Shown: one piece after another, positions 16,872 through 25,748 of the stretch
Layout of the letters: the number at the start of each line of letters is the position of its first letter
How positions within the stretch are numbered: position 1 is the stretch's first letter
Assembly (NCBI GenBank): GCA_963848955.1
Contig: CAWKFQ010000010.1
Location: 186,001-250,000 of the forward strand
DNA length: 64,000 nt
Reading direction: 5' to 3'
DNA from: DASUPK01 sp963848955
GTDB taxonomy: Bacteria > Actinomycetota > Thermoleophilia > Solirubrobacterales > 70-9
The notes under the pieces: generated by a model
Database searches by the model: none
What the model was told of the DNA's origin: nothing
The model's input: only the letters and a program-made list of their open reading frames with translations
Position numbers and translations under genes: made by a program

Positions 16872-17765
16872 ATGAGGTCGAACGAGCGAACGATCATCGT
16901 CGCAGTGGCCATCGTCGCCCTGGCCGCCGCCTTCTACCTGATGGTTCTGGGACCGAAGCGCGACAAGGCCAGCGAACTGACGAGCCAGATCGACCAGCTG
17001 AATGGCTCGATCTCGGCCGCCGAGCAGCAGGCGAGCTACGGCGAGCAGGCGCGTCAGGAGTTCCCCAAGTACTACGGCCGCATGGTCGTCCTGGGCAAGG
17101 CCGTTCCCGGCGAGGCCGATACGGCCTCGCTCCTGGTGCAGCTCAACGGGATCGCCGACCAGTCGAAGATGGAGCTCCGGGCGATCGCCCTGAACCAGGG
17201 CGGCGCCACCGCGGCGACCACTGCGCCTGCGCCCACGCCCGCGCCCGCCGCACCGAGCACGGGATCGGCGCCGACCGCGGCGGCCAGCACGGCGGCATCG
17301 ACCGCGAGCACCGCGAGCACGGCAGGTTCCACCACGCCCGCAACCGGGTCTCCGCCCGCTCCTTCGCCCACTGCCAGCCCTGCGCCCGCGACGGAGGCGA
17401 CCGCCGCAGCGCTGCCCGTTGGCTCGGTGGTCGGCCCAGCGGGACTTCCCACCCTGCCTTACACCGTCACCCTGCGGGGAACCTACTTCGACGTCGCGAA
17501 CTTCATCGGTGGAGTCGACGGACTGGTGAAGCCGGTTGCCGACGGGACCCAGCTGTCGCCCGACGGACGGCTCCTCACGGTCAACGGATTCAGCCTGCAA
17601 CTCAGCGGCACGGGCTCGTCGCCGAAGCTGAAGGCGAGCTTCGTGGTCACCGCCTTCTCCAGCGGAGACCTGGGGCTCACCGCCGGGGCGTCCTCGTCCG
17701 GGCCGGCCCCGGTGAGCCCCGGTGAGACCCAGGTGCAAACCGCGAGCGCGGTGGTGGCCAAGTGA
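16872..17765 (+). CDS. pilO: Pilus assembly protein PilO
   Basis: The 297-residue bitopic protein has a short cytoplasmic start, one membrane helix (about residues 8-27), a coiled coil (KASELTSQIDQLNGSISAAE) and a ferredoxin-like periplasmic domain containing LPTLPYTVTLRGTYFDVANF. An Ala/Pro/Thr-rich insertion of about 75 residues splits the periplasmic part, which is unusual compared with the 200-residue proteobacterial PilO. It starts one base after the pilN stop and its own stop overlaps the next gene, consistent with a tightly coupled pilMNO operon. Confidence 0.9.
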   Translation: MRSNERTIIVAVAIVALAAAFYLMVLGPKRDKASELTSQIDQLNGSISAAEQQASYGEQARQEFPKYYGRMVVLGKAVPGEADTASLLVQLNGIADQSKMELRAIALNQGGATAATTAPAPTPAPAAPSTGSAPTAAASTAASTASTASTAGSTTPATGSPPAPSPTASPAPATEATAAALPVGSVVGPAGLPTLPYTVTLRGTYFDVANFIGGVDGLVKPVADGTQLSPDGRLLTVNGFSLQLSGTGSSPKLKASFVVTAFSSGDLGLTAGASSSGPAPVSPGETQVQTASAVVAK

Positions 17766-18556
17766 AGCTCTGGAAGCTGCAGAAGTTTGCCGGGGACGTG
17801 GTCTACGACCTGCGGAGCAAGAACCTGCTCCTGCCGGCCGTGGCGCTGCTTGTCGCGCTCGTCGCGGTCCCGGTGCTAATCACCCGATCGGGTTCGGATG
17901 GATCGGCGGGCGCCTACGGGCTCGGCGGCGCTACCTCGGCCACGACTCCGCCTGAGAGCGAGAACGCCGTCGTCGCCTACAACCCCGGCGTCCGCAACTT
18001 CAAGAAGCGCCTCAGCCATCTCGGCCCGAAGAATCCGTTCACGCAGCAGTACACGAACTCTCCGGCGTCGCCCTCTCCCGGCGCCGATTCGCTGGCGCAG
18101 GCCCTCACCGACTCTTCGACGAGCGGCAGCTCGGGTATTGGCGGGGGCAGCACGGGTGGCGGAAACTCGGGCGGCGGCGACAAGTCCCCCGGAAAGGTCA
18201 CCCAACAGAAGACCACCTACTTCTGGTGGGAGTCGGACGTGCAGGTCGGCGAGGCGGGAACACCCCTGACGACGATGAACAGCGTCAAGCCCTTCCAGTT
18301 CCTGCCCAGCCCGGACAAGCCCGTGCTCACCTACATCGGCACGGTCAGCGGATCCCAGGCCGTGTTCCTGGTCTCCAACGACGTGTCGAGCATCGGCGGC
18401 GAGGGCACCTGCTTCCCGAGCGTCGACGCCTGCCAGCTGCTCGGCCTGAACCCCGGCAAGGGCGCCGACCTGATCTACGGACCGGACGGCAAGACCTACC
18501 ACGTACAGGTGCTGCAGGTGCGGCGCGTGACGAGCTCCAAGCCGCCCAGCTTCTGA
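17762..18556 (+). CDS. Unknown bitopic protein in the pilP position
   Basis: The 264-residue protein starts with GTG overlapping the pilO stop. One membrane helix lies at about residues 22-42, then a disordered Ser/Gly/Pro-rich linker with a Gly-Ser-Gly tract to about 150, and a small C-terminal domain with FLPSPDKPVLTYIGTVSGSQAVFLVSND and a Cys pair (GTCFPSVDACQ). It sits where PilP is encoded in diderm bacteria, but I see no PilP similarity, no lipobox and no secretin gene nearby. It may be the monoderm replacement partner of PilO. Confidence 0.75.
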   Translation: MKLWKLQKFAGDVVYDLRSKNLLLPAVALLVALVAVPVLITRSGSDGSAGAYGLGGATSATTPPESENAVVAYNPGVRNFKKRLSHLGPKNPFTQQYTNSPASPSPGADSLAQALTDSSTSGSSGIGGGSTGGGNSGGGDKSPGKVTQQKTTYFWWESDVQVGEAGTPLTTMNSVKPFQFLPSPDKPVLTYIGTVSGSQAVFLVSNDVSSIGGEGTCFPSVDACQLLGLNPGKGADLIYGPDGKTYHVQVLQVRRVTSSKPPSF

Positions 18557-18573
18557 GCCGGGCGAGCACTTCA

Positions 18574-18598
18574 CAAAGTAAAGCTTTGCCGCTATCCT
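18574..18598 (+). promoter_or_regulatory. HxlR-type operator and -10 box
   Basis: CAAAG-TAAAG-CTTTG (18574-18588) is a 5-5-5 palindrome, and TATCCT at 18593-18598 lies 9 bases before the HxlR ATG at 18608. The same 5-5-5 layout occurs before the second HxlR gene (42177-42233), so autoregulation is a fair inference. Confidence 0.5.
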
Positions 18599-18607
18599 GG
18601 CCTGGTG

Positions 18608-18944
18608 ATGGACCGCGAATGCCCCGTCTGCCGGACGGCGGACGTTATATCCGGCAAGTGGACGCTCCTCATCATCCGCGACCTGGCGGATGACTCGCTT
18701 CGGTTCTGTGAGCTGGAGCGCTCCCTGGAGGGCATCAGCCCACGCACGCTCTCCTTGCGCCTGAGGGCGCTCGAGGAGGAGGGCATCGTCGAGCGCCGCA
18801 CCTTCCCCGAGGTGCCGCCCCGCGTCACCTATCAGCTCACCGACAAGGGCCGCGCCCTCGTCCCGCTGATCGAGGACATGCGCTCCTACGGCCGCCGCTG
18901 GCTCCCAGTGCCAGGAGCGCGAGCCGGCCGCCGCGGCTGTTTAG
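18608..18944 (+). CDS. HxlR family transcriptional regulator, 3' end frameshifted
   Basis: The protein is a small winged-helix regulator with the family start ECPVCRTADVISGKWTLLII, recognition helix ISPRTLSLRLRALEEEGIVER and wing PPRVTYQLTDKGRAL. HxlR proteins are dimeric DNA-binding sensors, often redox or aldehyde responsive; Cys5 and Cys8 could serve that. As read, the frame runs to 18970 with an odd tail. Removing one C in the CCC at about 18904-18906 gives the ending WLQCQEREPAAAAV and a stop at 18944, a typical 111-residue length. GTG at 18605 is an alternative start. Confidence 0.85.
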
Positions 18945-19245
18945 GGCCCAACCCCCAAAACCGGCAATGAAGGGGAGCTGCCCCAGCGCCCAGGGCGAGT
19001 TGTGAGCACGTTTCCTGGCTCTCAGCCAGGAAAACGCTCACGATCCGTCTTCCGGCCGGCTCGGGAACGGTTTCGAGCGATTGACCCCCATATACGGGGG
19101 CTAACTGCACGAAACCGTCGTCGAGCCAGCCAGCGCTCGGCCCGCCCTCCTTCATTGCCCGATTTTGATTGCCCGATTTCGGGTTTTTGCTGCAAGTCCA
19201 CTGTCATCGGCAGGAACGCAGGCGCCCGCGGGCAATCCGGTCTGC
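18945..19245. other. Non-coding, highly structured intergenic region
   Basis: I see no gene here. It contains AAAACCGGCAATGAAGGGG (18957-18975), shared with one mismatch at 31135-31153. A strong imperfect hairpin of about 17 pairs follows at 18999-19042 (CGTTTCCTGGCT with AGCCAGGAAAACG inside GTGAG/CTCAC). A nested hairpin comes next, in which CGGTTTCG and CGAAACCG enclose CCCCC-ATATAC-GGGGG. A direct repeat GCCCGATTT occurs near 19158 and 19172. It may encode a small RNA or hold the promoter of the next gene. Confidence 0.6.
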
Positions 19246-20967
19246 GTGACCACACTTGAGAGCACCACCGAGCGCCTCGAGGAGGCACTGCGGCGCCTCG
19301 CCGTCGAGGCGGCCGATGTCCTCGAGGGGCTGCTGGCGAATGGGGCGGAGATGCCCTTCGACCTGGAGCCGACCGACGACGGGCCGCTGCCGATGTACTC
19401 CTACGCCCCCCTGACGGGGCAGTTCATCGAGCGCCACCTGGCTGAGCTGCGGCGCCTGGAGGCCTTCGTCGAGGTGCGCGAGATCGCAGGCGAGGAGGCC
19501 GCGATCGGCTTCCTGATCGGCCTCTGGGAGGGAAAGACCGAATTCGAGTTGGCGGGTGACCGCCTGCGCGGGGCGATCGACGCGGTCGTCTCGATGATCT
19601 CCTCCGACTCCGATGAGGCGACTCCGGCGGGCGAGGTGATCGTCCCGCTGATCGGCTTCCACATGCCCGTCAACGAAATCGAGCTCGATGGGGTACGGAT
19701 CGTGCGCTCCGACCAGGTCGAGGACGCGCCGGTCGACGCGATCGACGCCACGCGCTCCGGGGGGCGCGGGAAGCCCGGCTTTCTGGCCTGCCTGAGCTGC
19801 GGGCTGGCGACGGTGGCTCCCGCCGCCGCCGTCGCGGACGACCTGCGCCGCGCCCTGCGCACCATGCGCCTCTTCCGGCCCGGCGCGGTCGGGCTGCACG
19901 CCCACGGCTGGGCCAAGCGCTCAGGCGGCTGGGAGCGGTTCGGCACTGGTGTCGGCCGCCCGCGCCAGGGCGGCTACCGCCTGACCGGCAACGAGGCGGG
20001 TGAGCTGGAGAGCTTCTCCCGCATGCTGGCCGAACGGGAGACGCGCATACCCTCGCTCGACTGGGCAGCCTCCCGCTTCGAGCTCGGCGCGGAGCGCTCC
20101 TCGCTGATCGAGGCGCTCAGCGACTACCTGCTGGCCCTTCGTGGACTGCTCGAGGGTGGCGGTGCCGCGAGCACCTCGCTCTCGGCACGGGTCGCGGCGC
20201 TCGCCTGCGAGCCGTTCGAGCGCGAACAGGGCCGCGTCACCGTGGAACGGGCCCTGGCGATCGAGCGCAAGCTGATGAGCGGCGGCCGCTACAAGCCGGT
20301 CGCCGGCGCCTCGCCTCTGGATGTGATCGCCGAGGTCGAGGAGCTTCTGCGCCGCCTGCTGAAGGGCATGGCGACCGCCCAGCTGGGTGGCGATCTGCGG
20401 GTCGCGGCGGACGAGATTCTGCTCTCAGAGGGCCTCTCGGCCATGCACGTCGACACCCCCGGAATCCAGGAGACGGCCGAATGGCGGATCCCGGACCCGA
20501 TTCCCGTTGACGCGCTCGACCTCTCCGCGATCTCCGACGCCCATCTGGGGACCGCCGAGATCGAGGTACGCCGGTCCGAGGTCGAGGAGCACACCGAAAC
20601 CCAAACTACGTCGGAGACGAACGAAATCACCGATTTGTCCGTCCGCAGGGGCGGGGAGGATCGTCAGCCGACGACCAGGATCATCGTCGATGAGGTCGAA
20701 CTACCCGACCTAATGGGCCCTGAGAGCGACCATCGCGCTTCGACCCCGCCACCCGATTTCGGGGGTCGCGCGGATTGGTTCGCGGCCGGAGACGGCGAGC
20801 CGGAATGGCCGGCGTTCGCGAGCCCAAGGCGCAAGCAGAAGCACGACGCCGAACGGGAGCCGTCCACCGATCGTGTCCGCTACCTCTTCCCGGTCCCCGA
20901 CGCGACCGACTGGGAAATCGGCGAGCTCAGATACGAGCGCAAGCGCGACGAGCTAGGCCGTGCCTGA
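19246..20967 (+). CDS. Unknown soluble protein with HEPN-like helical region
   Basis: I do not recognise this 573-residue protein as a named family. It has no membrane helix or signal peptide. Residues about 265-400 are helical (SLDWAASRFELGAERSSLIE, then YLLALRGLLEGG, VAALACEPFE, ALAIERKLMSGGRYK), a pattern that recalls the Apea-like HEPN domain, but the RX4-6H nuclease motif is missing. The C-terminal 170 residues are acidic and probably disordered. GTG 19246 is chosen since upstream sequence is structured non-coding DNA; there is no good Shine-Dalgarno site. It converges on the Get3-like pair with a 15-base overlap. Confidence 0.75.
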   Translation: MTTLESTTERLEEALRRLAVEAADVLEGLLANGAEMPFDLEPTDDGPLPMYSYAPLTGQFIERHLAELRRLEAFVEVREIAGEEAAIGFLIGLWEGKTEFELAGDRLRGAIDAVVSMISSDSDEATPAGEVIVPLIGFHMPVNEIELDGVRIVRSDQVEDAPVDAIDATRSGGRGKPGFLACLSCGLATVAPAAAVADDLRRALRTMRLFRPGAVGLHAHGWAKRSGGWERFGTGVGRPRQGGYRLTGNEAGELESFSRMLAERETRIPSLDWAASRFELGAERSSLIEALSDYLLALRGLLEGGGAASTSLSARVAALACEPFEREQGRVTVERALAIERKLMSGGRYKPVAGASPLDVIAEVEELLRRLLKGMATAQLGGDLRVAADEILLSEGLSAMHVDTPGIQETAEWRIPDPIPVDALDLSAISDAHLGTAEIEVRRSEVEEHTETQTTSETNEITDLSVRRGGEDRQPTTRIIVDEVELPDLMGPESDHRASTPPPDFGGRADWFAAGDGEPEWPAFASPRRKQKHDAEREPSTDRVRYLFPVPDATDWEIGELRYERKRDELGRA

Positions 20968-22101
20968 GGCCGCCAGGGCCTCGCGCTGCTCCTCTGACGC
21001 GAACAGGTAGCGGTCGATCTTGAGCAGGGCCTCGAGATCGTGCACATCCTCGTCGAGGTAGGGGATCCGGATCACGGCCTTCGGCTGGAGTTCCCGCCGG
21101 AGGTGCTCGACGTTGCGGGCGTCGCGCTCGGCGAGGGCCTGGTAGTCGGCGAAGTTGCGGGCGACCCGCTCGGCCAGGTCCTCGTCCAGCAGGTCGCTGA
21201 GGTCGGCCTGCACCTCGCCGCTCGTCACGTTGGCCTCGGTCTCGTAGTGGACCTTGTTGACGATCACCCCGCCGACGGGCAGCTGGGCCTCGACCAGCTT
21301 GCGGTGGAAGTAGACGGCCTCGGTGATCGGCTCACCCTGCGGGCCGCAGACCACGACGAAGGTGGTCGCGGGGTCGCCGAGTAGCTCCGAGACGCGCTTG
21401 GCTCGCTCGCGGAAGCCGTCGACCATCCCGCTGAAGGCCTGGAAGAACTCGCTGAGGTCGGAGATCAGGTCGAGCCCGGTGACCCGCTTCAGCACGCCGA
21501 AGGCCATCGAACTCCCTCGGCCGACGACCCTGGCGGCGACCCCCGTCGGCTTCATGAACATCTGCATGCCTCGTCCCTCGATGAACTGGGTGAGCCGCTT
21601 GGGCGCGTCGAGGAAGTCAAGGGCGTTCCGCGATGGAGGGGTGTCGAGGACGAGAAAGTCGTAGCGGCCCTCCTGGTGGATCTCGAAGAGCTTCTCCATC
21701 GCCATGTACTCCTGGGAGCCGGCCAGGGCGTTCGAGAGCTGGCGGTAGATCCGGTTCTCGAGGATCCGGTCGCGGGTCTCGGCGTCCGGCGCGTGCTTGC
21801 GAACCAGTTCGTCGAAGGTGGCCTTGGCGTCGAGCATCATCGCCCAGAGCTCGCCTCGCATCTCCACGCCGGCCTGCTCGAAGAGCGCCGGATCCACCAG
21901 CCGGGGCGTATTCCCGAGCTCCTCCAGCCCCAGCGAGTCCGCCAGCCGCTTGGCGGGGTCGATCGTGAGCACCGCGACCTTCTGCCCACGGGCGGCCAGG
22001 CCGGCGGCCAGCGCCGCCGAGGTGGTCGTCTTGCCCACGCCGCCGGAGCCGGCGCAGATGCAGATCCCGCGGCCGTCAACGATGTCGGTGATCGTGGCCA
22101 C
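20953..22101 (-). CDS. Get3/ArsA-like ATPase, second gene of the pair
   Basis: The 382-residue P-loop ATPase has the deviant Walker A GSGGVGKTTTSAALA, switch I VLTIDPAKRLADSLGL and switch II FLVLDTPPSRNALDFLD. These are ArsA/Get3 (SIMIBI class) features. Together with the gene at 22101-23021 it matches the two-gene ArsA-like arrangement of actinobacteria, as in M. tuberculosis Rv3679-Rv3680. I see no ArsB or ArsR, so arsenite export is unlikely; tail-anchored or membrane protein handling is more plausible. GTG 22101 overlaps the upstream stop by one base (TAGTG), so the pair is translationally coupled. Confidence 0.88.
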   Translation of the reverse strand: MATITDIVDGRGICICAGSGGVGKTTTSAALAAGLAARGQKVAVLTIDPAKRLADSLGLEELGNTPRLVDPALFEQAGVEMRGELWAMMLDAKATFDELVRKHAPDAETRDRILENRIYRQLSNALAGSQEYMAMEKLFEIHQEGRYDFLVLDTPPSRNALDFLDAPKRLTQFIEGRGMQMFMKPTGVAARVVGRGSSMAFGVLKRVTGLDLISDLSEFFQAFSGMVDGFRERAKRVSELLGDPATTFVVVCGPQGEPITEAVYFHRKLVEAQLPVGGVIVNKVHYETEANVTSGEVQADLSDLLDEDLAERVARNFADYQALAERDARNVEHLRRELQPKAVIRIPYLDEDVHDLEALLKIDRYLFASEEQREALAASGTA

Positions 22102-23021
22102 TAGACGAGCGCCCCGGCGAGGCGCTCCAGCGATGGCACGTCGAGCTGCGGCTTGAAGATGAACGGCAGGGTCTTCACCGGCGAGGCGACGGCCTGCTTC
22201 AGCCGCTGGAGCTGCTCACGCTGCGAGCGGCAGCGCCGGTGCTCGGACAGCGCCGCTCGAACGGCGGCGCGCGCGGCTCCGTCCGCTCTCTCGAGTGCCT
22301 CCTCGAGCTCGGTTGCATCGCTGTTGGAGAAGCGCTCGGGGTAGAGCGCGTTCATATAGACCCGGTCGACCGACATGCCGATCTCATCGGTGAGGGACTC
22401 CTCCAGCGACGCCGACTCGTTGACGGGCATCTCCTCGGGCAGGGAGACGATCGCGACGCCGGTCTCGTCGTGGTCGGTGATGAAGCGGTCGAGCTCCTGT
22501 GCCTGAGCGTGGATCGGCCCGACCCGTGCGATTCCCGCGAACGTCCGCGGTGTCTGCAGGAAGCCGATCCCCTGGCCGGTGGCCGGGGCGTCGACGATCA
22601 CCAGGTCGTACTCCTGCGCCTTCTTCACCTTGCGGTTGGGCTGCGCGAGCTCCCAGATCTTCCCGATCGTGACCAGCTCCTTGAGGCCGGGGGCGGCCCC
22701 GGCCAGGTAGTTGAAGACCCGCGAGCGGACCAGCAGGTCGCGCATCGCCCTGACCTTGAGCTGGAGGAGCAGGTATTCGCGCAGGGACTGGTCGGGGTCG
22801 ATCGAGATCGCCCAGAGGTTCTCCGAGACCTCGACCTCGTGGAAGCCGATCTCGGCGCGCCTGAAGACGCGAGACGCCGTTTCCTGGCCGCCGACCTCGC
22901 AGACGATCGTGCGCTTGCCGCGGGAGGCCGCGGCGAGGCCCAGAGCGATCGAGATCGTCGATTTGCCGACCCCGCCCTTGCCGGTCACGAAGACCAGCCG
23001 CTTGTCGAGTAACTCAGGCAC
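22101..23021 (-). CDS. Get3/ArsA-like ATPase, first gene of the pair
   Basis: This P-loop ATPase has Walker A GKGGVGKSTISIALGLAAA and DLVIVDAPATGQGIGFLQTP as the switch region, typical of the anion-transporting ATPase family. From GTG 23021 (VPELLDKRLVFVTGKGG) it has 306 residues, the usual start of homologues. A TTG at 23081 would add an Arg-rich stretch of 20 residues and would leave only three bases to the divergent ParA gene, so I prefer the shorter form. The partner gene follows directly. The head-to-head ParA-FtsZ operon shares the same short promoter region. Confidence 0.85.
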   Translation of the reverse strand: MPELLDKRLVFVTGKGGVGKSTISIALGLAAASRGKRTIVCEVGGQETASRVFRRAEIGFHEVEVSENLWAISIDPDQSLREYLLLQLKVRAMRDLLVRSRVFNYLAGAAPGLKELVTIGKIWELAQPNRKVKKAQEYDLVIVDAPATGQGIGFLQTPRTFAGIARVGPIHAQAQELDRFITDHDETGVAIVSLPEEMPVNESASLEESLTDEIGMSVDRVYMNALYPERFSNSDATELEEALERADGAARAAVRAALSEHRRCRSQREQLQRLKQAVASPVKTLPFIFKPQLDVPSLERLAGALV

Positions 23022-23084
23022 GAAGGCGGATTCTTCCAACCAGGGGAAGGAAACTCGGCGTCGCCTGCGAAATAGCCGCAAGCG

Positions 23085-24095
23085 ATGGGGATTTTCAAGA
23101 AGAACGATGCCTTCGAGGAGGCAGCCGAAAGCGGCCGTATGCGGCCCGAGGATCTCGTGGGCCCGAGGCCGGACAGGCAGGACGAGGCAACGTCCGACGA
23201 GGACGAGGTCACGTCAGCCCCGGACGAGGAGGTCAAGGTGGAGGAGGTCAAGGTCGAGGACGGCTCGCAGGAGCCAAAGGACGACCCCGCCCCGGATGAC
23301 TCCAAGGCGAAGCAGCCCGAGAAGCCCAAGAACGAGGGCCCCGCGAAGGTGATCGCCTTCGCCAACCAGAAGGGCGGCGTCGCCAAGACGACCACCGCGC
23401 TCAACCTCGCCGTCGCGTTCAAGGAGTCCGGCCACCGCGTCCTCGCCGTGGACATGGACCCGCAGGGCAACCTGACCATGAGCCAGGGCGTCGACCCGGA
23501 CAAGGTCGAGCGCAGCATGTTCGACGTGCTCGTCCACCGGATCCCGATCCGCGAGGTGATCGTCGAGCGTGAGATCGACGTCGCCGTCGCCTCGATCGAC
23601 CTGGCCGGCGCCGAGATCGCGATGAGCACCCAGATCGGCCGCGAGCGCTCGCTGCAGAAGGCGCTCGACGCGGTCAAGGAGGACTACGACTTCGTCTGCA
23701 TCGACACTCCGCCGAGCCTCGGCCTGCTGACCGTGAACGCGCTCACCGCCGCGAACAAGGTGATCGTCCCGGTCCAGTGCGAGTACCTCTCGATGCGCGG
23801 CCTCGTCCAGCTTCAGAACACCCTTCAGATGATCCGGGAGAACCTCAACCCCGGCGTCGAGATCGAGGGCATCCTGCCGACGATGCTCGACTCGCGGACC
23901 GTCCACGCCAAGGAGGCGGTGGAGATCCTCGAGGAGAACTTCGGCGACCTCGTCTTCAAGTCGCGGATCCGCAAGGCGATCAAGTTCGCCGAGGCGCCGG
24001 TCCGGGGCAGCTCGGTCCTCAAGTACGACCCGAACGGCAAGGCCGCGGGCGCCTACCGCGACCTCGCCAAGGAGGTTCTCACCCATGACTCGTAA
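23085..24095 (+). CDS. ParA/Soj family ATPase with long acidic N-terminal extension
   Basis: The 336-residue protein has about 85 acidic, probably disordered residues first, beginning MGIFKKNDAFEEAAESG, then a standard ParA domain. Walker A is KGGVAKTTTALNLA, Walker A' is VLAVDMDPQGNLT, and switch II is FVCIDTPPSLGLLTVNAL. ParA proteins form ATP-dependent, DNA-bound dimers that position chromosomes or protein complexes, and a partner with an N-terminal basic segment stimulates hydrolysis. Here the partner position, normally parB, is taken by ftsZ, whose ATG lies 11 bases inside this gene. TAGCCG six bases before the ATG may be a leaderless -10 box. Confidence 0.9.
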   Translation: MGIFKKNDAFEEAAESGRMRPEDLVGPRPDRQDEATSDEDEVTSAPDEEVKVEEVKVEDGSQEPKDDPAPDDSKAKQPEKPKNEGPAKVIAFANQKGGVAKTTTALNLAVAFKESGHRVLAVDMDPQGNLTMSQGVDPDKVERSMFDVLVHRIPIREVIVEREIDVAVASIDLAGAEIAMSTQIGRERSLQKALDAVKEDYDFVCIDTPPSLGLLTVNALTAANKVIVPVQCEYLSMRGLVQLQNTLQMIRENLNPGVEIEGILPTMLDSRTVHAKEAVEILEENFGDLVFKSRIRKAIKFAEAPVRGSSVLKYDPNGKAAGAYRDLAKEVLTHDS

Positions 24096-25687
24096 GAAGC
24101 GCGCCAGCATGCGCGAGGGCCCCCTCGCCGACCTCTTCCGCTCGACCGAGGAGTCGGTCTCGCCGGAGGAGATCAAGGTGTCCGCCAAGACCAACGGGGG
24201 CCGGATCGCGGTCGAGGAACCCGTCCAGGAGACGCCCCTGCCCGAGCCGGTTCCCGAGCCCACGCCGGAGCCAGTCCCCGAGCCGACCCCTGACCCGGTC
24301 CCCGAGCCTATCCCCGGCCCCGAGCCGGTGCCGGAGCCGACTCCGCCCGAGCCGGTCGCGGACGCAGAGATTCAGATCCACCACGAGGGCCTCGAGCGGC
24401 TGATGGGCGGCCCGGGCCTCGAGGTGCGGCCCCGCTACGGCCGCGACGAGCCTTCGACGGACCAGCCGCCCACGCGCCAGCCGATCGTGCCGCGCACCCA
24501 CCAGGCCGTCCTGCGGGTGGTGGGCGTCGGAGGCGCGGGCGTCAACGCCGTCAACCGGATGGTTGAGGCCGAGCTGCCGGGCGTCGAGTTCGTCGCGATC
24601 AACACCGACCTTCAGTCCCTGCAGACCTCGCATGCCGACCTGACCCTGCACATCGGCGGGGAGATGACCCGCGGGCTGGGCGCCGGGTCCGATCCCCGGG
24701 TGGGCTACAAGGCGGCCTTCGAGGAGCAGGACAAGATCAAGGAGCTGCTCAAGGGCTCGGACATGGTGTTCCTCGCTTCCGGGGCCGGCGGCGGGACTGG
24801 CACCGGTGCCGCACCCGGTGGTGGCCAAGCTTGCTCGTGACATCGGCTCGCTGACCGTCGCGGCGGTCACCAAGCCGTTCGCCTTCGAGGGCGCGCGCCG
24901 CGCCGCACAGGCGGACGAGGGCATCGCCGCGCTCGGCCAGGAGGTCGACACGATGATCGTCGTGCCGAACGAGCGGCTGCTCACCATCCTCGAGCGCCGC
25001 ACCACGATCACCGACGCCTTCCGCGTGGCAGACGACGTCCTGCGCCAGGCGGTCCAGGGCATCTCCGACCTGGTCATGCTCCCCGGCCTGATCAACCTCG
25101 ACTTCGCGGACGTGCGCACCACCATGCTCGATGCCGGCGACGCAATCCTCGGCATCGGCATGGGGGTCGGCGAGCACCGAGCGACGCTGGCCGCCGAGAA
25201 GGCCGTCGCCTCGCCGCTGCTCGAGACCTCGGTCGAGGGTGCCCGCTCGATGCTGCTCTCGATCACCGGCGGGCCCGACCTCTCGCTGATCGAGGCGAGC
25301 GAGGCCGCCGAGGTCGTCAGGCAGGCCGCCCACCCCGAGGCGGAGATCATCTTCGGCGCGAGCGTGGACGAGGACATGAGCGAGGAGGTCTGGATCACGG
25401 TGATCGCGACCCGCTTCGACAACGCCTTCGCCGGTCGTCACCGACGCGACCGGCGCACCGAGCCGCGCGAGCTCCGAAGCCCCGACCGGGGCGCGGCGCT
25501 GCGGCCCGAGCCCAACGACGCAGACCTGTTGGCTGACTGGCGCGCGATGCCGCATGTCCGCCATGGCAGCGCCGACGAGCTCTACGGCGACGGCAACGGC
25601 GGCGGCCGACTGGACCGCCGGCCCACCGAGCCGCGCTCGATCGAGAACCGCGTCCTCGACGTGCCCGAGTTTGACCCCGAGGACTAG
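24085..25687 (+). CDS. ftsZ: Cell division GTPase FtsZ with ParB-like N-terminus and Pro-Glu linker; one-base frameshift in this sequence
   Basis: The repaired product has about 533 residues. Residues 1-25 (MTRKKRASMREGPLADLFRS) resemble the ParA-stimulating N-terminus of ParB. Residues 50-95 are repeats of PEP-type dipeptides. The FtsZ core starts near 148 with VVGVGGAGVNAVNRM and has the tubulin signature GGGTGTGAAP and the T7 catalytic loop NLDFADV. The C-terminus NRVLDVPEFDPED resembles the conserved FtsZ tail peptide. One extra C in the CCC at 24813-24815 breaks the frame; ftsZ is normally essential, so this is almost surely a sequencing error. It is unusual that ftsZ lies next to parA and not in a division/cell-wall cluster. 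Confidence 0.93.
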
Positions 25688-25748
25688 GCCGGCGAGTACG
25701 CCGAGCTTTCGGAAAATCCCGGATCTCGAACCAGGGGTTCTCGCTGAT

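Noticed and set aside
16650..16872. Upstream extension of the pilO open frame
   Set aside because: It overlaps pilN in another frame; ATG 16872 gives the expected short cytoplasmic start before the membrane helix.
24232..24370. Repeats that could be taken for a CRISPR-like array
   Set aside because: They encode Pro-Glu dipeptides in frame within ftsZ and have no spacers.
24085..25687. ftsZ as a pseudogene or programmed frameshift
   Set aside because: No slippery site with a downstream structure is evident, and many other genes here show the same type of one-base error.
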